Source: Thalassotalea fonticola
Lineage (GTDB): Bacteria > Pseudomonadota > Gammaproteobacteria > Enterobacterales > Alteromonadaceae
Assembly (NCBI RefSeq): GCF_032911225.1
Contig: NZ_CP136600.1
Span: 806,001-870,000, forward strand
DNA length: 64,000 nt
Direction of reading: 5' to 3'
Positions 31,648 to 39,100 of the stretch are shown in pieces; the stretch's first letter is position 1, and the number at the start of each line of letters is the position of its first letter. The translations under genes were made by a program, and so were the position numbers. The notes beneath the pieces were generated by a model. It made no database searches. It saw nothing but the letters and a program-made list of their open reading frames with translations, and was not told where the DNA came from.

Positions 31648-31860
31648 CTAATCAGTTACCTTTGAAAACCTTAAAAGCGTTTTTCCATCTCTTTCTATTG
31701 TTTCATTAAACATAGCTAAAGGCCTGATCCAAATATCCTTTTCACCGTAAAGTGGTTGATAAACGACAAATTCTTCCTCAGTTTCACTATGTTTAGCGAC
31801 ATGTAAAACTTGATAAAAGTTGCCTTTAAAGTGTTGATACTTTCCTGTGGGTATACTCAT
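31648..31860 (-). CDS. DUF1653 family protein
   Basis: 70 aa. The pattern GKYQHFKGNFYQVLHVAKHS ... VVYQPLYGEKDIWIRPL is that of DUF1653, a small cytoplasmic beta-rich family of unknown function that is widespread in bacteria. It is a single-gene unit next to the inverted-repeat element. Confidence 0.85.
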   Translation of the reverse strand: MSIPTGKYQHFKGNFYQVLHVAKHSETEEEFVVYQPLYGEKDIWIRPLAMFNETIERDGKTLLRFSKVTD

Positions 31861-32034
31861 AAAATAATATTCTTTTTAAAACTTTGAGGCTAATTTTACC
31901 TTAACCAGCGATATTGCCAACAAATTTTATTCGTTCTCATATCTTTATTAGCTGAATTTTTTATTTATAGGAACATCTTCTATTATTAAATATAGAAACA
32001 GTAAATCGAATTTTAATTTGTATGGAGTTTTATA

Positions 32035-32274
32035 GTGGGTAGTGCATTTAGTTTTCTATGGGCACTTATCTTTTTGTATAGCCTAATCGCGATAGTGTTA
32101 TTAAAAACAGGTAAGGCATGCCCTAGTAAGCATGTAGGCTATTCTGTAAATGGTCACTTAGTTATGTCTACCGGGGCTCTAATAAATGGTTTAGGATTAA
32201 ACCCTGCGATTGGCGTAATTATCATCCTATTTGGTGTGTATTTGCATTATAAGAAAATGAAAGAACAGCAATAA
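32035..32274 (+). CDS. Small two-TM membrane protein, unrecognised
   Basis: 79 aa from the GTG at 32035, with GGAG 7 nt upstream, so it is very likely translated. Two hydrophobic segments (about residues 4-24 and 45-67) flank a short loop containing a Cys; the tail is basic (HYKKMKEQQ). No family is recognised. It lies 53 nt before the DUF4242 gene. Confidence 0.6.
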   Translation: MGSAFSFLWALIFLYSLIAIVLLKTGKACPSKHVGYSVNGHLVMSTGALINGLGLNPAIGVIIILFGVYLHYKKMKEQQ

Positions 32275-32327
32275 TGGCTGAGTAATGATTCTTAACCTAC
32301 ACTGATAGAGATTTTAAGGAGATTATT

Positions 32328-32600
32328 ATGCCCAAATATATTATTGAAAGAGAAATTCCTGAAGCTGGTCAACTATCTGCTGATGAATTTACGGCCATAT
32401 CGCAAAAGTCTTGTTCTGTAATTTCCGAGATTGGGACGAGTATACAGTGGTTAGAAAGTTACGTTACCGATAACAAAATATATTGTGTGTATATAGCTCC
32501 AAATGAAGATGTAGTGATGGAACATGCGAATAAAGGAGGTTTTCCAGCAAACAGCATTCAACAGGTGCGCAGGATAATTGACCCAACAACCGCTGAGTAA
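32328..32600 (+). CDS. DUF4242 family (SCO4226-like) small protein
   Basis: 90 aa. The start PKYIIEREIPEAG, the middle IQWLESYVTDNKIYCVY and the end IIDPTTAE match the DUF4242 family, whose Streptomyces member SCO4226 is a nickel-binding ferredoxin-like protein. Metal binding here is inferred from the family. A good ribosome-binding site (AAGGAG) precedes the ATG. The gene lies directly next to the tRNA-Asn array, transcribed towards it. Confidence 0.8.
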   Translation: MPKYIIEREIPEAGQLSADEFTAISQKSCSVISEIGTSIQWLESYVTDNKIYCVYIAPNEDVVMEHANKGGFPANSIQQVRRIIDPTTAE

Positions 32601-32614
32601 AAGTTGAGTTCATT

Positions 32615-32672
32615 AGGGACAAACGCTGATTTTATAGAGAGTACAGTCCGTTGCTCTACTAACTGAGCTATT
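32615..32672 (-). pseudogene. Truncated tRNA-Asn-like fragment
   Basis: Copy of the 5' two-thirds of the degenerate tRNA at 32733-32815 (D arm and enlarged anticodon arm), cut off in the T arm. It arises from the 143-bp duplication, cannot fold as a tRNA, and has no 3' acceptor strand. Confidence 0.7.
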
Positions 32673-32690
32673 TATTTTTCCTATAGAAGC

Positions 32691-32725
32691 AAAAAGACCT
32701 GTAACTACTTCTAGTACAGGCCTTC
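32691..32725 (-). terminator. Duplicated copy of the tRNA-operon terminator
   Basis: Same hairpin (CCTGTA/TACAGG with an inner CTA/TAG) and T-run as at 32834-32868, carried by the 143-bp duplication. Confidence 0.65.
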
Positions 32726-32732
32726 TTTAATG

Positions 32733-32815
32733 TGGCTCCTCAACCTGGACTTGAACCAGGGACAAACGCTGATTTTATAGAGAGTACAGTCCGTTGCTCT
32801 ACTAACTGAGCTATT
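32733..32815 (-). pseudogene. Degenerate tRNA-Asn with expanded anticodon loop
   Basis: The T arm, CCA end and D arm match the intact tRNA-Asn genes, but the 5' acceptor strand TCCTCAA is replaced by A/T-rich sequence. The anticodon loop is enlarged: between GACTGT and AATC there are about 11 extra bases (ACTCTCTATAA). It cannot form an acceptor stem, so it is not a working tRNA. Confidence 0.75.
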
Positions 32816-32833
32816 TATTTTTCCTATAGAAGC

Positions 32834-32868
32834 AAAAAGACCTGTAACTATTTCTAGTACAGGCCTTC
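32834..32868 (-). terminator. Rho-independent terminator of the tRNA-Asn operon
   Basis: On the minus strand CCTGTA and TACAGG pair with an inner CTA/TAG, followed by TCTTTTTG, starting just after the last intact tRNA gene. Placement and T-run fit an operon terminator. Confidence 0.75.
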
Positions 32869-32875
32869 TTTAATG

Positions 32876-32951
32876 TGGCTCCTCAACCTGGACTTGAACC
32901 AGGGACAAACGGATTAACAGTCCGTTGCTCTACCAACTGAGCTATTGAGGA
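32876..32951 (-). tRNA. tRNA-Asn (GUU)
   Basis: 76 nt including an encoded CCA. Acceptor TCCTCAA pairs with TTGAGGA, the anticodon loop reads CTGTTAA (anticodon GTT), and the T loop is TTCAAGT. It is the last intact gene of the array, identical by eye to the other two. Confidence 0.97.
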
Positions 32952-32989
32952 ATAATTTTTTTAAGTAGTACTATTAGCTACTTTTTGTA

Positions 32990-33054
32990 TGGCTCCTCAA
33001 CCTGGACTTGATCTAGGGAGGAATCGGCGATTTTATATTAGCCAGTCCGTTGCT
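32990..33054 (-). pseudogene. Degenerate tRNA-Asn relic
   Basis: The 3' end (GTTGAGGAGCCA) and part of the T arm are preserved, but the T loop is mutated, the D arm is missing and the anticodon loop is enlarged with TATAAAATC, as in the relic at 32733-32815. It is not functional. Confidence 0.65.
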
Positions 33055-33084
33055 TTGCAACTTCATGTATATCATCAGCAAATA

Positions 33085-33160
33085 TGGCTCCTCAACCTGG
33101 ACTTGAACCAGGGACAAACGGATTAACAGTCCGTTGCTCTACCAACTGAGCTATTGAGGA
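33085..33160 (-). tRNA. tRNA-Asn (GUU)
   Basis: 76 nt with encoded CCA and anticodon GTT in CTGTTAA. Same sequence as the copies at 32876 and 33229. Confidence 0.97.
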
Positions 33161-33228
33161 ATTGTTCTTTTTTAGGTTTCTAAACCTGACCACCGTTTAA
33201 CTAAATATTAAACCATAGCTTTTTAATA

Positions 33229-33304
33229 TGGCTCCTCAACCTGGACTTGAACCAGGGACAAACGGATTAACAGTCCGTTGCTCTACCAACTGAGCTATTG
33301 AGGA
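33229..33304 (-). tRNA. tRNA-Asn (GUU)
   Basis: 76 nt with encoded CCA and anticodon GTT; first gene of the minus-strand array. It lies just downstream of a consensus-like promoter and a short leader containing an 11-bp hairpin (33309-33331). Confidence 0.97.
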
Positions 33305-33308
33305 ATTG

Positions 33309-33331
33309 CCGTTAAGCAAGTTGCTTAACGG
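33309..33331 (-). promoter_or_regulatory. Leader hairpin upstream of the first tRNA-Asn
   Basis: CCGTTAAGCAA and TTGCTTAACGG are perfect complements separated by one base, between the promoter and the first tRNA. It may guide 5' leader processing; it has no T-run on the minus strand. Confidence 0.55.
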
Positions 33332-33337
33332 GGCGGA

Positions 33338-33366
33338 ATATTATATTTCTATATCGAGCCTGTCAA
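33338..33366 (-). promoter_or_regulatory. Strong sigma-70 promoter of the tRNA-Asn array
   Basis: -35 TTGACA (perfect, 33361-33366), 17-nt spacer, -10 TAATAT (33338-33343), then the GC-rich discriminator TCCGCCCCG. A GC-rich discriminator is typical of stringently controlled stable-RNA promoters. Confidence 0.85.
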
Positions 33367-33827
33367 CACTAAAAATAAGATTAATTTCATTTGTTGTATT
33401 GTTTGCTTGTTTTGCATACAAATTGTCGCTGAAATAGCCGCCTTGCGGCAAGTTGCTTGTTAATATTATTTTAACAGGTTTGTTGTTTTTCTTAAAAAGT
33501 TATCCACTGTTTTTGTGGATAACTATGTGTACTGAAGTGTAAACAATTTGTACAGGGCTGTTTCTATTGAATTTTCTTACTCAATAAATTTCTACAATGA
33601 ATTTTTAATTTCAATATTTACAGTAAGTTACAGGGTTATTGCTCATAAATGAAACTAATGGATTGATTTGTAACCAATCTAGCTTATAACTCTACCATTG
33701 TGTATAAATTGATGGCTTTACAGAAATTATTAATAAATTACCTATTAATCTAATAATTAATTAGCTAGTGCAGTAAGTATCTTTTACAATACTAAACTTT
33801 CTTTTTCTCCAAAGTATTATTTTATCG
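33367..33827. other. Intergenic region between the tRNA promoter and the MATE gene
   Basis: About 460 bp of AT-rich sequence without a gene. The main feature is the DnaA-box-like inverted pair at 33499-33525. No clear promoter for the MATE-uvrB operon and no LexA box were found by eye. Confidence 0.5.
33499..33525. promoter_or_regulatory. Inverted pair of DnaA-box-like sequences
   Basis: AGTTATCCAC and GTGGATAACT form a 10-bp perfect inverted repeat around TGTTTTT. The minus strand contains TTATCCACA, a perfect match to the DnaA box consensus TTATNCACA; the plus strand has TTATCCACT, one mismatch. It could instead be a simple hairpin. Confidence 0.5.
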
Positions 33828-35201
33828 ATGACAACAAAAAATAAACGAACTAATCAAGATTTATTAAATGATCCTGTAAGTACCACCTTAAAAAATATGA
33901 CCATTCCAATGATTTTCGGCATGGTATTATTAATGACATTTAATTTAGTTGATACGTTTTTTGTTAGTCTTCTTGGCACACAACCTTTAGCCGCGATTAG
34001 TTTCACTTTTCCGATCACCTTTACAGTTATCAGCTTGTCAATTGGTTTAGGTATAGGTACATCTGCGGTTATTGCGAAAACGTTAGGTAAAGGCAATACA
34101 GAAGATGCACGTAATGCCGCGACCGTTGCACTATTAATTACCTCAATCATAGTGATTGTTTTGTCTTTTGCAGGCTATATTTTCTCTGATCAAATATTCA
34201 CATTATTAGGTGCCGAACCGCATTTATTACCCCTTATTCATGATTATATGGATTTATGGTTTTTGGGAAGTGTTGGTTTGATTGGCCCAATGATCGGTAA
34301 TGCCGTGTTAAGAGCGTCTGGTGATACTCATACACCTAGTATTGTTATGGGCAGTGCGGGATTAATAAATGCCTTATTAGATCCGGTATTCATTTTTGGT
34401 TTTGGTCCTATACCTGCCATGGGTATTCAAGGGGCAGCGTTAGCGACAGTCATCTCTTGGGCTTTTGGTCTAGCATTTATTACCTATGTTTTAGCATTTC
34501 AACGTAAACTCATTCACTTATCCTTACCAGAATGGTCTGTCGTTAAAAAATCAGCAGGGCAGATACTACAAATTGGTCTACCAGCTGCGGGTGCTAATAT
34601 GTTAACGCCTATAGCCGCCGCCGTTATGACTGCTATTGTGGCTGGCTATGGAGAATCTGCAGTTGCAGCGTTTGGTGTTGGTTCTAGAATTGAATCTATT
34701 GCCTGTTTAGTTGTACTGGCTATGTCGATGACTTTACCACCTTTTATTAGCCAAAACTTTGGCGCTGGTAATATTGACCGGGTAGAACAAGCTTTCAATG
34801 TATCGGTTAAGTTTGTCATACTATGGCAAGTTGCAATATACGCAGTGCTTATTTTAATTTCACCGTTGATCACCTCCGCGTTTGCTAAAGAACAAAGCGT
34901 GGCTGATATCATTACCTTATTCATGTGGATATTACCGTTAGGTTATGGTTTACAAGGTATAGTTATATTAACCAACTCTTCATTTAATGCTCTACATAAG
35001 CCTATAGTGGCTTTAATGCTTAGTATTATTCGCTTATTTATATTTTATGTACCATTAGCTTATGTTGGCAGTTTATTCTTCGGTTTAACCGGGTTATTTG
35101 TTGGTGCATTATTGGGAAATCTGTTTATGGCTGTAGTGTCTTATTACTTATTTAATAAACAGTTTAAAAACCCGGAAACATTAAGTTCGGCGGAAGTGTA
35201 A
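33828..35201 (+). CDS. MATE family multidrug/Na+ efflux transporter
   Basis: 457 aa with about 12 membrane helices in two MatE halves (start [16 protein letters not shown], second half [15 protein letters not shown]). It is a cation-coupled exporter of the inner membrane; the substrate is not evident. It ends 2 nt before uvrB and so is probably in the same transcript, an unusual pairing that could give stress-linked expression. Confidence 0.9.
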   Translation: MTTKNKRTNQDLLNDPVSTTLKNMTIPMIFGMVLLMTFNLVDTFFVSLLGTQPLAAISFTFPITFTVISLSIGLGIGTSAVIAKTLGKGNTEDARNAATVALLITSIIVIVLSFAGYIFSDQIFTLLGAEPHLLPLIHDYMDLWFLGSVGLIGPMIGNAVLRASGDTHTPSIVMGSAGLINALLDPVFIFGFGPIPAMGIQGAALATVISWAFGLAFITYVLAFQRKLIHLSLPEWSVVKKSAGQILQIGLPAAGANMLTPIAAAVMTAIVAGYGESAVAAFGVGSRIESIACLVVLAMSMTLPPFISQNFGAGNIDRVEQAFNVSVKFVILWQVAIYAVLILISPLITSAFAKEQSVADIITLFMWILPLGYGLQGIVILTNSSFNALHKPIVALMLSIIRLFIFYVPLAYVGSLFFGLTGLFVGALLGNLFMAVVSYYLFNKQFKNPETLSSAEV

Positions 35202-35203
35202 TC

Positions 35204-37201
35204 ATGAGTAAAGAATTTCAAATCGTATCTGATTATACCCCAAGTGGTGATCAACCAACGGCCATAACCCAATTAATGGACGGTTTAGACTCTGGTTTAG
35301 CACATCAAACACTACTAGGAGTGACAGGCTCTGGTAAAACCTTCACTGTTGCAAATGTTATTGCCAAGCAGCAGCGCCCAACAATGATATTAGCACCTAA
35401 TAAAACACTCGCAGCTCAACTTTATGGTGAAATGAAGGAATTTTTCCCCCATAACGCGGTTGAATATTTCGTCTCATACTACGATTATTATCAACCAGAA
35501 GCTTATGTTCCAACCACAGATACGTTTATTGAGAAAGATGCTTCAATAAATGAACATATCGAACAAATGCGTTTATCGGCGACTAAAGCGCTATTAGAGC
35601 GTCGCGATGTTGTCATTATTGCTTCTGTATCGGCGATATATGGTTTAGGCGATCCTGATTCATATTTGAAAATGATGTTGCACCTTAGACAAGGCGATAT
35701 TATTAATCAGCGCGACATTTTAAGACGTTTGGCTGAATTACAATACACTCGTAATGATGTAGCGTTTCAACGTGCTACGTATCGCGTTAGGGGCGATGTT
35801 ATTGATATATTTCCTGCTGAGTCAGACCGACTTGCCATTCGAGTTGAATTGTTTGATGAAGAAGTGGAGCGCATTAGCCAATTTGATCCACTTACTGGTC
35901 AGGTCGAAAGTATATTGCCGAGGATAACTATTTATCCCAAAACTCACTACGCAACACCACGTGAAAAAATACTTGCCGCAGTTGAAAAAATCAAAGTTGA
36001 ACTAAAAGAGCGCGCAACACAATTAAAAGATAACAATCGCCTGGTAGAAGAGCAGCGAATAGTACAACGAACTCAATTTGATATTGAAATGATGACAGAG
36101 CTGGGGTATTGCTCTGGTATAGAAAACTACTCTCGTTATTTATCTGGTCGTGAACCTGGTGATGCGCCGCCAACGTTATTTGATTATTTGCCAGATGATG
36201 GCTTACTTATTTTAGATGAATCGCATGTCACCGTACCGCAAATAGGTGCCATGTATAAAGGCGATAGGTCGCGTAAACAAAACCTGGTTGAATATGGCTT
36301 TCGTTTACCTTCTGCGCTAGATAACAGACCAATGAAGTTTGATGAATTTACTTCAATATCACCGCAGACTATCTATGTATCCGCTACGCCAAGTGACTAT
36401 GAAATAGACAAGTCGTCAGGAGAAGTAGCCGAGCAAGTAGTACGGCCTACAGGGTTGTTAGATCCAGAAATAGAAGTTCGTCCTGTTGAGACACAAGTAG
36501 ATGATCTATTGTCTGAAATTAATATCAGAGTTGCTAAAAACGAACGAGTTTTGGCAACTACCTTAACGAAACGAATGGCTGAAGATTTAAGCGAATACCT
36601 TACCGAACATGGTGTTGCAACTCGTTATTTGCATTCAGATGTTGATACCGTAGAACGTATGGAAATTATTCGTGATTTGCGCTTAGGTAAGTTTGATGTA
36701 TTGATCGGCATTAACTTATTACGAGAAGGTCTCGATTTACCAGAAGTGTCGTTAGTAGCGATATTAGATGCTGATAAAGAAGGCTTTTTACGTTCAGAGC
36801 GTTCGTTAATTCAAACCATTGGTCGAGCTGCCCGTAACTTAGAAGGCCGGGCGATTTTATATGCTGATAAAATCACTAAATCGATGAAAAAAGCGATTGA
36901 TGAAACAGAACGTCGTCGAGCTAAACAGCATAATTACAATATTGAAAATGGCATTACACCGAAAGGGTTGGTTAAAAAAATTCAAGATGTAATGGGCGTT
37001 GGCAGTGGTCTAAAAGAAGGGGATCTAAAGCTTGCTTCTCCTAAGGCAGAACAACATATTTTAACTACTACAGAAATAGATAAAAAAGTTGCTAGCCTTG
37101 AAAATGAAATGTTTGACCACGCACGCAATTTAGAGTTTGAAAAAGCTGCCGCATGTAGAGATGAAATATCGAAACTACGAAATTTACAACTTAAAACTTA
37201 A
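35204..37201 (+). CDS. uvrB: Excinuclease ABC subunit B
   Basis: 665 aa. The damage-verifying subunit of nucleotide excision repair. Walker [10 protein letters not shown], the DNA-inserting beta-hairpin [16 protein letters not shown]-like [13 protein letters not shown], helicase motif QTIGRAARN, and a C-terminal UVR motif ([13 protein letters not shown]) that contacts UvrC. The ribosome-binding site GGAAG lies in the end of the MATE gene. In E. coli uvrB is SOS-controlled; no LexA box was found before uvrB or before the MATE gene here. Confidence 0.97.
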   Translation: MSKEFQIVSDYTPSGDQPTAITQLMDGLDSGLAHQTLLGVTGSGKTFTVANVIAKQQRPTMILAPNKTLAAQLYGEMKEFFPHNAVEYFVSYYDYYQPEAYVPTTDTFIEKDASINEHIEQMRLSATKALLERRDVVIIASVSAIYGLGDPDSYLKMMLHLRQGDIINQRDILRRLAELQYTRNDVAFQRATYRVRGDVIDIFPAESDRLAIRVELFDEEVERISQFDPLTGQVESILPRITIYPKTHYATPREKILAAVEKIKVELKERATQLKDNNRLVEEQRIVQRTQFDIEMMTELGYCSGIENYSRYLSGREPGDAPPTLFDYLPDDGLLILDESHVTVPQIGAMYKGDRSRKQNLVEYGFRLPSALDNRPMKFDEFTSISPQTIYVSATPSDYEIDKSSGEVAEQVVRPTGLLDPEIEVRPVETQVDDLLSEINIRVAKNERVLATTLTKRMAEDLSEYLTEHGVATRYLHSDVDTVERMEIIRDLRLGKFDVLIGINLLREGLDLPEVSLVAILDADKEGFLRSERSLIQTIGRAARNLEGRAILYADKITKSMKKAIDETERRRAKQHNYNIENGITPKGLVKKIQDVMGVGSGLKEGDLKLASPKAEQHILTTTEIDKKVASLENEMFDHARNLEFEKAAACRDEISKLRNLQLKT

Positions 37202-37215
37202 CCCAGTTTTTACAG

Positions 37216-37422
37216 TTAAACTCTTGAACTATAAAACGTAATTATTTCTGCAATATCGTCGGTATTGCATTTACGTAAACTGGATATTTCATTGATGATT
37301 TTGTCCTGAATATCAACAGGAAATAACATTAACTGTTCTAAATACAAATGTGCTTGTAACTCGTCCTTTGCACTAATGAGATCGGCTAAATGAATAGCAT
37401 GATGTTCCCAAATAGAGCCCAT
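37216..37422 (-). CDS. Small protein of unknown function
   Basis: 68 aa, hydrophilic, predicted helical, with no recognised domain. A near-perfect ribosome-binding site (AGGAGG) precedes the ATG at 37422, so it is very likely expressed. It converges on uvrB with 15 nt between the ends and has no clear partner gene. Confidence 0.6.
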   Translation of the reverse strand: MGSIWEHHAIHLADLISAKDELQAHLYLEQLMLFPVDIQDKIINEISSLRKCNTDDIAEIITFYSSRV

Positions 37423-37633
37423 ACGTCCTCCTATAATTAACTAAGACATACGCTAAGTTTAGGTTAGAAATTCACATTTAGCCTAATAAATATGGGCTCT
37501 TCAGCCATTTAATCGTTAAGTTTATAATTGCAAAAGCTAAGTTATTTATTTAAATGATATTTTTTAGGGGACATATACGGCCAGATAAGTTGTATTCAGC
37601 CGTTTACGTTAGTATTTCCAACATGCTTGTTGT

Positions 37634-38287
37634 TTATTCATACTCTAAGGGATCTGTAACCTTATTCATTTTAAAGGCTTCAAGACGTTCTTCACAGGCA
37701 CCACATTTACCGCATGCTTTTTCTCTACCGTTATAGCAAGTCCAAGATTTACCATAGTCCAAATCCATAGCTAAGCCGTCAGTTAAAATGTCAATTTTAG
37801 TTTGGGTTAAGTAAGGGCTGAATATTTCAACCGGTTGGTAGTTGGCAATCTGACAAACATCGTTCATTTTCACCACAAATTCGGGACGGCAATCAGGATA
37901 AATTGCATGATCGCCTGAATGAGCTCCATAATAAACCTGGCTTGCTTCTACAGAGACAGCATAACCAACAGCAAGTGATAACAAAATCATATTACGGTTA
38001 GGGACAACCGTCGACTTCATGCTGTCTTCTGCATAATGTCCTTCTGGAATGTCTATATCATCAGTTAACGATGAACCAGCAAGCAGCTGATTAATGGCAC
38101 TAATGTCGATAACTTTATGAGGAATGTTTAATTCATTACAAACATTTGCGGCATAGTCAATTTCTTTTACGTGCTTTTGACCGTAGTCAAATGTTAAGGC
38201 ATATACTTGTTTGCCATCTTTTAACGCACGGTTAAGTACAGTAAAAGAATCCATGCCGCCAGAGTAGATCACGACTACTTTATTCAT
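37634..38287 (-). CDS. queC: 7-cyano-7-deazaguanine synthase QueC
   Basis: 217 aa from the ATG at 38287 (an in-frame ATG at 38314 would add 9 residues). It converts 7-carboxy-7-deazaguanine to preQ0 using ATP and ammonia, in queuosine synthesis. PP-loop motif YSGGMDSF; C-terminal zinc-binding cysteines in [19 protein letters not shown]. It is divergent from queE, which makes its substrate. The start at 38287 aligns with the E. coli protein (short lead before the PP loop). Confidence 0.93.
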   Translation of the reverse strand: MNKVVVIYSGGMDSFTVLNRALKDGKQVYALTFDYGQKHVKEIDYAANVCNELNIPHKVIDISAINQLLAGSSLTDDIDIPEGHYAEDSMKSTVVPNRNMILLSLAVGYAVSVEASQVYYGAHSGDHAIYPDCRPEFVVKMNDVCQIANYQPVEIFSPYLTQTKIDILTDGLAMDLDYGKSWTCYNGREKACGKCGACEERLEAFKMNKVTDPLEYE

Positions 38288-38357
38288 GTTCTTTTCTGCT
38301 AGATTTTCAGCCATTTGTTCTTGCTCTTAGGTTATACTATCGATAATTAGCAATATT

Positions 38358-38381
38358 ATACCAAGTTAAATAATTTGGTAT
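38358..38381. repeat. Near-palindrome matching element ends, between queC and queE
   Basis: ATACCAAgTTA-AA-TAAtTTGGTAT: outer 7-bp arms and inner TTA/TAA pair, one mismatched pair between. Its left half starts with the same ATACCAAGT as the terminal repeat of the 59408-59673 element. It may be a remnant or an operator shared by queC and queE. Confidence 0.4.
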
Positions 38382-38416
38382 TAGATAAAATTATAAAATC
38401 CAAAAGATTATTTATT

Positions 38417-39088
38417 ATGAGTCACTATAAAATTAACGAATTATTTGAAACTCTTCAGGGAGAAGGGTCATTTACTGGTCAACCCTCTATTTTTTTACGA
38501 CTACAAGGTTGCCCTGTAGGATGCAGCTGGTGTGATACTAAACACACTTGGGAAATAAACTTAGACAGTGAAGTTACCAGTGATGTGGTGCTTAATAAAA
38601 AAGCAGAAACTGATGAGTGGGTAGATTTAACGCCACAAGACATGCTTAGAATATTTCAAAGTAAAGGTTTTAAAGCAAAACACATTGTTATTACTGGTGG
38701 CGAGCCTTGTATGGTTGATTTGAAACCAATTTGTGAGCTGTTTGAACAACATGGGTTTTCTTGCCAAATAGAAACATCAGGAACCTTTGAGATTTTAGTT
38801 TCGGATGACTGCTGGGTTACTGTATCACCAAAAGTAAATATGCGCGGCGGTTATGATATTTTATCATCTGCGATGCAACGAGCTAATGAAATAAAACATC
38901 CTGTAGCGACCGAGCAACACGTAGATGATTTAAAAGCATTACTGAAAGAGCATAATATTAAATCTACGCCGATTTATTTACAGCCTATTAGCCAAAAAGA
39001 GCGTGCCACTAAACTTGCTATTGATACCTGTATTGAAAACAATTGGCGCTTGTCTGTACAAGTTCATAAATATATTGGTATTGAGTAA
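38417..39088 (+). CDS. queE: 7-carboxy-7-deazaguanine synthase QueE
   Basis: 223 aa from the ATG at 38417, the same length as E. coli QueE; the upstream in-frame TTG at 38375 is rejected. Radical SAM enzyme that rearranges 6-carboxytetrahydropterin to CDG. The cluster-binding cysteines are in GCPVGCSWCDTKHTW (CX3CX2C) and the SAM-binding GGEP motif follows (VITGGEPCM). Substrate recognition begins at NELFETLQGEG. It is divergent from queC and converges on dinG with 12 nt between the ends. Confidence 0.93.
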   Translation: MSHYKINELFETLQGEGSFTGQPSIFLRLQGCPVGCSWCDTKHTWEINLDSEVTSDVVLNKKAETDEWVDLTPQDMLRIFQSKGFKAKHIVITGGEPCMVDLKPICELFEQHGFSCQIETSGTFEILVSDDCWVTVSPKVNMRGGYDILSSAMQRANEIKHPVATEQHVDDLKALLKEHNIKSTPIYLQPISQKERATKLAIDTCIENNWRLSVQVHKYIGIE

Positions 39089-39100
39089 CGTTCTAAAATC

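Larger units (their letters stand above)
32615..32900. repeat. 143-bp tandem duplication, two units
   Basis: Units 32615-32757 and 32758-32900 appear to differ at one position. Each unit runs from the T arm of one tRNA-like copy through the terminator to the same point in the next copy, which suggests unequal recombination between tRNA repeats. Confidence 0.9.

Noticed and set aside
32615-33304. Attachment site of an integrated element at tRNA-Asn
   Set aside because: tRNA-Asn is a common integration target, but no integrase or foreign block is present and the partial copies are 5' fragments and relics rather than 3'-end att repeats.
33499-33525. Chromosomal origin of replication
   Set aside because: Only two DnaA boxes and no dnaA, dnaN or mnmG gene nearby; an oriC would have a larger cluster and an unwinding region.
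33828-37201. SOS control of the MATE-uvrB operon
   Set aside because: No CTGT-N8-ACAG sequence was found by eye upstream of the MATE gene or uvrB; TGTAAACAATTTGTACA near 33540 does not fit the consensus.
38288-38416. preQ1 riboswitch before queC or queE
   Set aside because: No match to a preQ1 aptamer was recognised; the only feature is the short near-palindrome related to the repeat ends.
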